From: an uncultured Desulfobacteraceae bacterium
GTDB lineage: Bacteria; Desulfobacterota; Desulfobacteria; Desulfobacterales; UBA2174
Length of the DNA: 5,824 nucleotides
Assembly (NCBI GenBank): GCA_937982505.1
Contig: CALJLV010000151.1
Location: forward strand, 1 to 5,824
Reading direction: 5' to 3'
In this document: one piece after another, positions 1-5,377 of the stretch
Layout: every line of letters begins with the position of its first letter
Position numbering within the stretch: position 1 is the stretch's first letter
Program-made: the position numbers and the translations under genes
The notes under the pieces: model-generated
What the model was told of the DNA's origin: nothing
What the model saw: the letters and a program-made list of their open reading frames with translations, nothing else
Databases searched by the model: none

Positions 1-1
1 G

Positions 2-3000
2 GGCATCCTGGTGGATGTCGATGACGCCACCGGCGCCGACGGGATCGCCGAGGCGGCCCTCGTCTCGGCCACCACCGCCGGCACGGCCATCATCACCGCC
101 GCGGCCGAAGGATTCGTCCAGACGGCCAATGTCCAGTTCATTGCCGGAGCCCCGGCCACCGTCTCGGTGACCGCCGCCCCCGGCACCGTCAACCCGGGCG
201 GCACCGCCACCCTCACCGGCGTGGTGACCGATGCCAACGGCAATCCGGTGATCGGCGAAACCGTGTCCTTTGTTATCACCAGCAATGCCAGCGGCGCCGT
301 GCTGGCCGCGGCCAGCGCGGTGACCAACATCAACGGCGTGGTGACCGTGGGCTACACGGCCGGCACTGGCACCGGCACCGACACGGTGCGCTTCCAGACC
401 GCCAGCAACCAGAAAACCGCCAGCGCCAACATCCTGGTGGATGCCGAGGCCCAGGTGGTGGGCTCCCTGGCCCTTGAAACCGGCGCCGCGCAGATTGTCG
501 CCGCGCAAGACAGCAGCGTGATCGTGCGTGCCTGGGTGATGGACCGCAACGCCAATCCCATCGCCGGCATCGAAGTAACCTTCAGCACCACCCTCGGCCT
601 CTTGTCCCCGACCACCGAAAGCACAAATGCCCAGGGGATGGCCCAGGTCACCCTCACCGCCGGAACCACCAGCGGCACGGCCCTGATCACCGCCTCGGCG
701 GAAGGTTTCGTCCAGACCACGGAAGTTCGGGTCGTCGCCGGCCCTCCGGAAACGGTGAGCGTCTCGGCGGCGCCGCAAACGGTCAGTCCCGGGGGCGCCG
801 CGGCGCTCAGCGGACGGGTCCTCGACGCCAACGACAATCCGGTTTCCGGCGAAACGGTGATTTTTGACTTTGTCGGCAACGAGAGCGGCGCGGTCCTCAC
901 CGCGGCCAGCGCCGTCACCGACATCAGCGGCGCGGTGAAGGTGGGCTATACGGCCGGAATCGACACCGGAACCGATACGATCCGCTTCGAAACGGCAAGC
1001 AACCGGAAAACCGGCATCCAGGACATCGTGGTGAGCCTGGCCGCCCAGACCGTCGGCAGCCTGACCCTGGCCACCGGCGCCGATGAGGTGGTGGCCGACG
1101 GGCAAACCGAGGTTCTGATCACGGCCGAGGTGCGCGACCGCACCGATGCCCCCATCCCCGGCTCCACCGTGACCTTCGACACGAGTTTCGGCAGCCTGCT
1201 GGCCACCGAAGCCGCCACCGGCGCCGACGGCATCGCCCAGGTACGGCTCAGGGCCCCGACTCGCGCCGGTCTGGCCCGGGTCACGGCCGCCACGGGCGGT
1301 TACATCCGCGCCGCCGACCTGCGCTTCGTGGCCGGCGCCCCCGTAAACGCCAACTCCGCCATCACCGTGCAGCCGGCCAGCATTCCGGCCGACGGGGTTT
1401 CCTCGGCCACGGTGACCGTCACCCTGGCGGACGGCAACGGCAACCCGGTGGCGGACGGCACGGCGGTGCGGCTCTTCGCCTCCCTGGGAACGATCACCGC
1501 CAACGACGTCCTGACCGCCTCGGGCCGGGCCGTTTTTGAGATCGTCGCCCCCGCCAGCCCGGGCCGGGCCACCCTTTCCCTGCAGGATTTCCCCGAGATC
1601 ACCGGCACCTCGATACTCTTTGGCTCCCTGGGGTCCGGGATCCCGTCCAGCATCCTGGTGGAATCCATCAACAATCCCCAGATCACGGTCACCGGGGTGG
1701 GACAGGAGGACAATACCAACGTCGTCGTCCGCCTGGTGGACGAAAGCGGAAATCCGGTACCCGACCCGGACTATCGGAACCTGATGGTCTCCTTCCTGGC
1801 CAGGCCCGCCGGAGGAGAAATCCTCAGCGGCTGGAGCGGCGGGACGGTGTTCAACAGCAGCCCGGCGCAGATCCTGCTGGATACCACCGACGGCTACGCG
1901 ACCTTCAACCTGCAGGCCGGCACCCTTCCCGGGGTGGTGGAACTCAAGCTGGAGGTGCTGAATGAAAGCGAAACCCCGCTGGTGCCGGCCGTGACCACGG
2001 TGGTGCCCCAGATCTCGATCGCCTCCGGCCCGCCCCACACCATCGCCTTGAGCGCGCCTTCCCGGGACGCCATCGTGGATCTGAACAACGCCCTGGGCGA
2101 TCCGCCCCTGCCGCGAACCCCCGGCTTCTACAGCCGCCGGGCCGGGCTGATCGTCACCGACCGGTACGGCAATGCCGTTCCGGACGGTACCCTGGTCAAC
2201 CTGGGCGTTCTGGACTCGGTCATCGCCGCGGGCACGGCGGGCCGGATCAGCGCCTCCGGCAGCACCTTCGAGCAGAGCGACGGCGGGGTCAACCTGCTGA
2301 CGGACTACATCCTGCGCAACAGCGTGCGGCGCTACATCGAGGTCAACGACCGCCTGGTGATCTTCAACGTCCCGGCCGCCGACAAGAGCCGCTTCGTGCA
2401 GGGCAGCATCCAGCCCAACCGCCTGGCGGTCACCAGGGCCTTCCAGAACACGGCGCCTTCGGCTCCGGGAGCCGTCCCCTTTATCGAGGCCCCGACCTAT
2501 GCCGTGGGCGCCAGTCTGCTGGGCGCCTCGGTCTACGGGATCAATGAAAACGTCGACGACCAGGGGCAATCGTCGTTCACGGCCAGCAAGGGAACCGCCA
2601 CCACGCGGGAGGGGCTGGCCCAGATCCGGCTGGTCTATCCGGCCAATGCGGGCACCATCCGCATCGGCAACCTCCTGTATCCGTCCGGATCCTACGCGGC
2701 GCTGCCGCCCCCGCTGCCCTACGATCCGCGCTACGACCTGGGACCGCCCAATTCGGCGCGGGTCATCGTCGTGGCCACGGGCAGCGACGACAGCGCCACC
2801 CTGGTGGATGAGGGGACCTTGATCTTCTCCTCCATCGCGCCCTGGGAACTGGCGGCCAGCCCGGTGGCCATCTCGGGCGATGCCATCATCGAGCTGACCC
2901 TGGAGGACGGCGGGGATGCCGTACGCCTTCCCTTCGTGCCCATCCGGACAACGGTGGTCAGCACCACCGGCAACCCGGTGGCCTCGGTGGAGCAGTGCGT

Positions 3001-3148
3001 CACCGACCTGGCGGGCAAGTGTTCGGTCTTCATCGACGTGGTGGACACCCCGAATCCCGAGGACGCGGCCACCATCGTCTTCAGCACGGGAGACGCCAGT
3101 GTCTCGGTGGAGCTGGTGATTCCCAAGGAGGGCGGCGAAGCGGAATAA
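2..3148 (+). CDS. Large Ig-like (Big_1/invasin-type) repeat surface protein, 5' partial
   Basis: The frame is open from base 2 to the TAA at 3146-3148 (about 1,048 residues). A GTG at 11 is in frame, but residues before it (GIL) continue the same domain and no ribosome site is visible, so the gene starts outside the window. Numbering from that GTG, residues 1-47 are the end of one Ig-like domain. Residues 48-245 and 246-443 are two copies of a two-domain unit. Residues 444 to about 540 form a further Big_1/invasin-like domain (IPADGVSSATVTVTLADGNG). At least two degenerate Ig-like domains follow (near 544-673 and from 674). Hallmarks are repeated D-x-N-x-NPV turns and T-N/D-x-x-G-x-A/V-x-V strands. 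Such domains make extended, usually extracellular stalks for adhesion or envelope roles. There is no LPXTG signal or C-terminal membrane segment; the protein ends in an acidic tail. The signal peptide or beta-barrel anchor that would settle its class lies upstream. The only cysteines are 996 and 1004. The exact ligand is unknown. Confidence 0.9.
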   Translation, partial: GILVDVDDATGADGIAEAALVSATTAGTAIITAAAEGFVQTANVQFIAGAPATVSVTAAPGTVNPGGTATLTGVVTDANGNPVIGETVSFVITSNASGAVLAAASAVTNINGVVTVGYTAGTGTGTDTVRFQTASNQKTASANILVDAEAQVVGSLALETGAAQIVAAQDSSVIVRAWVMDRNANPIAGIEVTFSTTLGLLSPTTESTNAQGMAQVTLTAGTTSGTALITASAEGFVQTTEVRVVAGPPETVSVSAAPQTVSPGGAAALSGRVLDANDNPVSGETVIFDFVGNESGAVLTAASAVTDISGAVKVGYTAGIDTGTDTIRFETASNRKTGIQDIVVSLAAQTVGSLTLATGADEVVADGQTEVLITAEVRDRTDAPIPGSTVTFDTSFGSLLATEAATGADGIAQVRLRAPTRAGLARVTAATGGYIRAADLRFVAGAPVNANSAITVQPASIPADGVSSATVTVTLADGNGNPVADGTAVRLFASLGTITANDVLTASGRAVFEIVAPASPGRATLSLQDFPEITGTSILFGSLGSGIPSSILVESINNPQITVTGVGQEDNTNVVVRLVDESGNPVPDPDYRNLMVSFLARPAGGEILSGWSGGTVFNSSPAQILLDTTDGYATFNLQAGTLPGVVELKLEVLNESETPLVPAVTTVVPQISIASGPPHTIALSAPSRDAIVDLNNALGDPPLPRTPGFYSRRAGLIVTDRYGNAVPDGTLVNLGVLDSVIAAGTAGRISASGSTFEQSDGGVNLLTDYILRNSVRRYIEVNDRLVIFNVPAADKSRFVQGSIQPNRLAVTRAFQNTAPSAPGAVPFIEAPTYAVGASLLGASVYGINENVDDQGQSSFTASKGTATTREGLAQIRLVYPANAGTIRIGNLLYPSGSYAALPPPLPYDPRYDLGPPNSARVIVVATGSDDSATLVDEGTLIFSSIAPWELAASPVAISGDAIIELTLEDGGDAVRLPFVPIRTTVVSTTGNPVASVEQCVTDLAGKCSVFIDVVDTPNPEDAATIVFSTGDASVSVELVIPKEGGEAE
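152..745 (+). repeat. Intragenic two-domain repeat unit, copy 1 (594 bp)
   Basis: This unit encodes domain A (101 residues, opening PATVSV) and domain B (97 residues, opening VVGSLAL at 455). It is followed in exact register by a second copy. Shared landmarks are SGAVL-AAASAVT, VGYTAG, GTDT-RF-TASN-KT, then VGSL-L-TGA, NPI-G and EGFVQT. The 151 bases upstream match the end of domain B, so the array extends left of the window. Confidence 0.9.
746..1339 (+). repeat. Intragenic two-domain repeat unit, copy 2 (594 bp)
   Basis: The second copy of the A+B unit starts at PETVSV. Domain B starts at 1049, exactly 594 bp after its counterpart at 455. Insertions and deletions relative to copy 1 cancel within the unit, so the length is unchanged. 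This is the last copy: the next VAGAP junction at 1328-1342 leads into a different Ig-like domain. Confidence 0.9.
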
Positions 3149-3163
3149 CGCCATCCGCGCAAA

Positions 3164-3196
3164 GGGCACCCACGGGGCCAGGCCCTGGGGGTGCCC
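3164..3196 (+). terminator. Hairpin after the Ig-repeat gene, probable terminator
   Basis: GGGCACCC (3164-3171) pairs perfectly with GGGTGCCC (3189-3196). An inner C-G, G-U and three G-C pairs close a five-base CCAGG loop. It begins 16 bp after the stop codon. No T-run follows, so it may be an imperfect intrinsic terminator or an mRNA 3'-end stabilising stem. Confidence 0.5.
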
Positions 3197-3301
3197 ACTG
3201 CGGAAAGCGCATCCCCGGTCAGGACCTCCGCCCCCCCCGGCGACCGGTCTGGTCAAGATACCCGCCAAACTGTCGGGCAGTGGGTCACACCCAAGCCATT
3301 T

Positions 3302-3320
3302 TGGAGTTCAGGCGTCAGCC
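3302..3320 (+). repeat. 19-bp dispersed repeat, copy 1
   Basis: TGGAGTTCAGGCGTCAGCC occurs here and, identically, at 3762-3780 in the same orientation. The flanks differ, so it is a short conserved core rather than the edge of a long duplication. Confidence 0.8.
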
Positions 3321-3326
3321 CCGCCG

Positions 3327-3346
3327 CCGGCCGCTGGAGCGGCCGG
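3327..3346. repeat. Perfect GC-rich palindrome
   Basis: CCGGCCGCT and AGCGGCCGG flank a GG centre, giving a stem of eight or nine pairs with a tiny loop. It lies seven bases after the first 19-bp repeat. No T-run follows, so terminator function is doubtful; a REP-like element is more likely. Confidence 0.65.
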
Positions 3347-3373
3347 ATTGATCGTAACCAAAACTCGGATGGC

Positions 3374-3545
3374 GCGAAGTTTGATGCCTTCGTAAAAAAT
3401 CCGAATTGTCATCCCGAGCGCAGCGAGGGATCTCTTTGCAAAACCCAATGTATAATAATAGCAGATGGTTGAGATTCCTCGTCGCAAGCTCCTCGGAATG
3501 ACAATGGCTGTTTTCGGCTTTTCTACGAACGTGTCAAGTTTCAAG
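3374..3545. mobile_element. MITE-like non-coding element with long imperfect inverted repeats
   Basis: Two arms pair in several blocks. 3389-3405 pairs with 3513-3529 (15 of 17), 3406-3418 with 3492-3504 (12 of 13) and 3424-3434 with 3471-3481 (10 of 11), around a 36-bp AT-rich centre. The outer bases (GAAGTTTGATGCC against the complement of the sequence near 3531-3543) still show weak similarity. It encodes nothing. The inner arms, of the type GTCATCCCGAGCG, resemble repeats common in environmental bacterial genomes. A non-autonomous transposon-like or REP-type origin is inferred; target-site duplications were not identified. Confidence 0.6.
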
Positions 3546-3594
3546 CGAGTCTTTTTCCAAAAGGCCGAAAGGACCACGCAACGCCGTTTTCCAG

Positions 3595-3688
3595 CCCCCC
3601 GTCACCCCGGACCCGATCCGGGGTCCATTTCAATCGGCTGAAGGCTTTCCGAAAGTTTCCTGGCATTCATCCTCTCAAGCTTGCCAAA
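3595..3688 (+). repeat. ~94-bp dispersed repeat, copy 1
   Basis: The segment from CCCCCCGTCACCCCGG to CTTGCCAAA matches 4807-4901 in the same orientation at roughly 85-90% by eye, with a few one-base indels. Its first 28 bases after the C-run (3601-3628) form a palindrome with stem CCCCGG/CCGGGG. The two copies flank the mazEF operon. Confidence 0.85.
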
Positions 3689-3702
3689 ATAGTTCTAACT
3701 CT

Positions 3703-3723
3703 CCCCCTTTTTGAAAAAGGGGG
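3703..3723. repeat. CCCCCTTTTT/AAAAAGGGGG palindrome
   Basis: Ten-base arms surround a single G, followed by a G-rich stretch (GGCCGGGGGGGATTTCCCC). It resembles a very common bacterial intergenic repeat. It lies about 190 bp beyond the mazF stop. The U-tract expected after an intrinsic terminator is missing on either strand. Confidence 0.65.
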
Positions 3724-3761
3724 GCCGGGGGGGATTTCCCCAACCGCCGCCTTCGCCCCTC

Positions 3762-3780
3762 TGGAGTTCAGGCGTCAGCC
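3762..3780 (+). repeat. 19-bp dispersed repeat, copy 2
   Basis: Identical to 3302-3320, 460 bp downstream. It is followed by TTTTATCG rather than by the GC palindrome seen after copy 1. Confidence 0.8.
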
Positions 3781-3912
3781 TTTTATCGCCCAAAGTGACC
3801 AAACGCCAATTTTCGGATTGCACAATGGCTCGGGAAGATTCAGCGGGAATGGTCCGGAATCTGGATCGCAGGGTGATGGGCGAAATTCAACGGGTGCCAC
3901 GGTTGCTGGGTG

Positions 3913-4248
3913 TCAGTAGATGCAGGCATCCAGTATGGACAGCACTTCGGCCAGCAAGGCCTCATTGCCATGTTCGATGCGCCGGGCGCGACGGGCGTGG
4001 AAATCGACGGATTTGACTTGCTCGACCATGACGAATCCTGTCAGCTTGTTGCCCTTGGCGATGGGGACGTGAAAGGGGAAACCACGATCCGTGTTCGTCA
4101 CCGGGCACACGATGGCCAAACCCGTGCTTCGATTGAACAGCTCCTTGCTCAACACCAGCGCAGGGCGACGGCCCTTTTGTTCATGACCGGATTGCGGATC
4201 AAAGGTAAGGCTGACAAGGTCCCCTTGCCGGGGAACATAAGCCGCCAT
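3913..4248 (-). CDS. mazF: MazF endoribonuclease toxin
   Basis: This 111-residue protein matches the usual MazF/PemK length and aligns end to end with Escherichia coli MazF from memory. It has YVPRQGDLVSLTFDP at the N-terminus, the G-x-EQ-x-G-x-RPALVLS strand-loop (residues 21-34), CPVTNTDRGFPF (48-59) and a VEQVKS-DF-AR motif near residue 75. Arg28 and Thr51 align with E. coli catalytic Arg29 and Thr52, so the toxin looks intact. The family cleaves single-stranded mRNA at short sequence motifs, arresting translation when MazE is degraded; the recognition sequence here cannot be predicted. The ATG directly abuts the TAA of mazE. A ribosome site, GGGAGGA on the minus strand (4256-4262), lies seven bases upstream inside the antitoxin gene. 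This suggests translational coupling. Confidence 0.95.
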   Translation of the reverse strand: MAAYVPRQGDLVSLTFDPQSGHEQKGRRPALVLSKELFNRSTGLAIVCPVTNTDRGFPFHVPIAKGNKLTGFVMVEQVKSVDFHARRARRIEHGNEALLAEVLSILDACIY

Positions 4249-4497
4249 TTATCCATCCTCCCTGCCGGCCGGCTCGCCCCAGTCCACTTCGCCGGCATGG
4301 TAATCTTCCGGAATGCGGGCAACAAGATCTTCAAGACGGTACCTGCCGCGTACCTTCTTGGCGGGCATGACGATCATCATGCCGTCCTCGACCCTGATAT
4401 CCACCTCGTCCCCCACGCCCAGGCGCGCATCGGCGAGCAGACTTCTGGAAAGACGGAGCCCTTGACTGTTTCCCCATTTCTGAATTTTGGCAGGCAT
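4249..4497 (-). CDS. mazE: MazE antitoxin (SpoVT/AbrB-fold)
   Basis: This 82-residue protein has the standard MazE layout. An AbrB-type swapped-hairpin DNA-binding domain spans residues 1-47 (KIQKWGNSQGLRLSRSLL, then GVGDEVDI and a GMMIVMP strand). A short toxin-binding tail carries YRLEDLV, PEDYH and EVDWGEPAGRE (70-80). In known MazE proteins this tail wraps over MazF and blocks its RNA site, while the N-terminus represses the operon. The tail ends GREDG rather than the frequent GREVW, so the terminal Trp is missing. The ATG at 4497 is chosen because AGGAGGT (minus strand, 4504-4510) sits seven bases upstream, just below a good promoter. It is first gene of the two-gene operon with mazF. 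Confidence 0.94.
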   Translation of the reverse strand: MPAKIQKWGNSQGLRLSRSLLADARLGVGDEVDIRVEDGMMIVMPAKKVRGRYRLEDLVARIPEDYHAGEVDWGEPAGREDG

Positions 4498-4510
4498 GCG
4501 GCCACCTCCT

Positions 4511-4532
4511 GATGTATAGCCGATGTATAGCC
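4511..4532. promoter_or_regulatory. Tandem 11-bp repeat, probable MazE/MazEF operator
   Basis: GATGTATAGCC occurs twice with no gap (4511-4521 and 4522-4532). The upstream copy contains the -10 hexamer and the other covers the predicted start site. Toxin-antitoxin complexes commonly repress their own promoter through repeated sites at this position. One turn of DNA per repeat would put two dimers on the same face. Binding is inferred from position. Confidence 0.6.
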
Positions 4533-4552
4533 ATTATGAGCGATACGGTCAA
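4524..4552 (-). promoter_or_regulatory. sigma70-type promoter of mazEF
   Basis: On the minus strand TTGACC (4547-4552) and TATACA (4524-4529) are separated by exactly 17 bp. Transcription should begin near 4517, giving a leader of about 20 bases that contains the mazE AGGAGGT ribosome site. Confidence 0.75.
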
Positions 4553-4666
4553 GCCGAATTGATTGCACACCGGCCACTTCGGTTTCGCGGTTCAAGGTTC
4601 AAGTGCCAGCACTGACGGAATGCGATGGAGCCCGAACCGGAGGCATCCGGCACGCTTCCGCATGCC

Positions 4667-4685
4667 GTCACCCCGGCCTCTGATC
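4667..4685 (+). repeat. Truncated third copy of the 94-bp repeat head
   Basis: The 19 bases starting GTCACCCCGG and ending CTGATC match the start of the copy at 4812-4830 in 17 of 19 positions, then the similarity stops. It looks like a decayed or truncated family member. Confidence 0.5.
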
Positions 4686-4806
4686 AAACCTTGCCCGATG
4701 CTCACGGCCACCCCCGAGCGTGAATAAAACCGCGACCGGTAAACTCCTTGCGGAACCACCCCTCCCCCGCCTCTTTTTGCCCAAAGGAAACCCCCAAAAT
4801 CCTCCT

Positions 4807-4901
4807 CCCCCGTCACCCCGGACCCTGATCCGAGGTCCATTTCCAAACGGCTGAAGCTCTCCGGAAAGCTTCCTGCCATTCATCTTCTCAGGCTTGCCAA
4901 A
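4807..4901 (+). repeat. ~94-bp dispersed repeat, copy 2
   Basis: A direct-orientation relative of 3595-3688. The head palindrome is damaged here: an extra T and a G-to-A change convert the GATCCGGGGTCC segment to TGATCCGAGGTCC. An alternative GGACC/GGTCC pairing remains. Confidence 0.85.
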
Positions 4902-4908
4902 GGGCGAT

Positions 4909-4928
4909 GTCGGGTATGGAAACCCGAC
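4909..4928. repeat. TTCCAT-loop palindrome, inverted copy
   Basis: GTCGGGT and ACCCGAC form a seven-pair stem around ATGGAA, the complement of the TTCCAT loop of the copies at 4952 and 5010. Confidence 0.7.
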
Positions 4929-4951
4929 CTACGATATTTTTCCGTTTCCGT

Positions 4952-4974
4952 ATGCCGGGTTTCCATAGCCGACA
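4952..4974. repeat. TTCCAT-loop palindrome, degraded copy
   Basis: ATGCCGGGTTTCCATAGCCGACA shares its left arm and loop with the perfect copy at 5010-5033. The right arm is altered (AGCCGACA for ACCCGGCAT), so the stem is imperfect. Confidence 0.65.
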
Positions 4975-5009
4975 ATGACCGTCGCACCCCCAAAATTTCC
5001 CGTCCCCGC

Positions 5010-5037
5010 ATGCCGGGTTTCCATACCCGGCATTTTT
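5010..5037 (+). terminator. Perfect TTCCAT-loop hairpin with T-run, terminator-like
   Basis: ATGCCGGGT (5010-5018) and ACCCGGCAT (5025-5033) form a nine-pair stem with loop TTCCAT, followed directly by TTTTT. This is intrinsic-terminator architecture on the plus strand. No plus-strand gene lies just upstream. It ends about 22 bp before the tumE -35 and could insulate that promoter from readthrough. It may equally be a repeat whose T-run is accidental. Confidence 0.5.
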
Positions 5038-5059
5038 CTTGTCTCCCCCCGGGACCCGA

Positions 5060-5088
5060 TTGACACCCCCCTTTGCTGTTGTTACAAT
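5060..5088 (+). promoter_or_regulatory. sigma70-type promoter of the tumE operon
   Basis: A consensus TTGACA (5060-5065) is followed after 17 bp by TACAAT (5083-5088). The expected start of transcription is near 5094-5096, on or next to the toxin ATG at 5096. Confidence 0.75.
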
Positions 5089-5095
5089 CTCCAAC

Positions 5096-5377
5096 ATGAA
5101 AGCGATGCCGCTGATTCAACGGCGCATCATTTACGCCGAAAACGCCTTTGCCGAGTTGTCCCTTTGGCGCTTGCCGGAACCGTCGGCGGGCTCGCATCAT
5201 GCCTACAAGTACCGGCTTGCCTACGTTGTCAAAGGCCGCTGTGTGCTTCGATACGACAACGAGACCGGAAAAGGCGATCATCGCCACATCGCCGGTGTGG
5301 AGGAAACTTACCATTTCACCACCCCGGAACGGCTCCTCGCCGACTTTCGGCTGGCCATAGATAAGGTGGAACCATGA
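5096..5377 (+). CDS. tumE: TumE-family type II toxin
   Basis: This 93-residue protein matches the TumE (formerly DUF6516) family as I remember it. An N-terminal strand and helix lead to W24-R-LPEP, then YKYRLAYVVKGRCVLRYDNE (37-56). The signature GKGDHRH (58-64) and YHF-TPE-LLADF (72-84) follow. It is the proposed toxin of a module with a winged-helix partner; the biochemical target is unknown to me, and the conserved Asp/His/Arg cluster at 61-64 is the natural candidate for an active site. The ATG at 5096 has no ribosome site and coincides with the predicted transcript start. ATG 5105 is an alternative with only a weak purine run before it. An upstream TTG at 5039 would translate the promoter and is rejected. 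The stop overlaps the next start (ATGA, 5374-5377), so the two are translationally coupled. Confidence 0.85.
   Translation: MKAMPLIQRRIIYAENAFAELSLWRLPEPSAGSHHAYKYRLAYVVKGRCVLRYDNETGKGDHRHIAGVEETYHFTTPERLLADFRLAIDKVEP

Larger units (their letters stand above)
3149..3912. other. Gene-free, repeat-rich intergenic region
   Basis: These 764 bp separate the Ig-repeat gene from the end of mazF. Short open frames on both strands run through palindromes, lack ribosome sites and resemble no family I know. The content is a terminator-like hairpin, a 19-bp repeat present twice, a GC-rich palindrome, a long inverted-repeat element, one copy of a dispersed ~94-bp repeat and a C/T-A/G palindrome, each listed separately. 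In 3197-3301 and 3781-3912 I see nothing assignable. Confidence 0.75.
4498..5095. other. Divergent intergenic region between two toxin-antitoxin operons
   Basis: This stretch holds the mazEF promoter/operator at its left and the tumE promoter at its right, with about 500 bp of repeats between. Notable pieces are a tandem GGTTCAA (4589-4602), a truncated 94-bp-family repeat (4667-4685), a full copy (4807-4901) and three TTCCAT-loop palindromes (4909-5033). The minus-strand open frames through 4592-4879 are low-complexity translations of these repeats. I see nothing recognisable in 4603-4666 or 4690-4800. Confidence 0.7.

Noticed and set aside
11..13. GTG as a true start codon of the large gene
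   Set aside because: The frame is open to the window edge, the preceding residues continue an Ig-like domain, and no ribosome site is present.
352..1719. Minus-strand open frames inside the Ig-repeat gene
   Set aside because: They are antisense shadows that recur with the 594-bp period and have no independent support.
3711..4016. Plus-strand open frame starting MKKGGRGGF
   Set aside because: It begins inside the C/T-A/G palindrome, runs through repeats and overlaps mazF on the other strand. Such starts are typical artefacts of this repeat.
3910..4512. 200-residue plus-strand open frame over the mazEF region
   Set aside because: It is antisense to two well-recognised genes with good ribosome sites and promoter, and its translation resembles nothing.
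4592..4879. 95-residue minus-strand open frame
   Set aside because: It is mostly a translation of the 94-bp repeat and low-complexity G-rich sequence, with no family resemblance or clear ribosome site.
4909..5033. Possible small CRISPR array (three related repeats)
   Set aside because: The copies are in mixed orientation, imperfect and unevenly spaced, and no cas gene is nearby. Loop-conserved palindromes explain them better.
5039..5095. N-terminal extension of TumE from a TTG at 5039
   Set aside because: It would translate across the consensus promoter and adds a proline-rich stretch not expected in the family.
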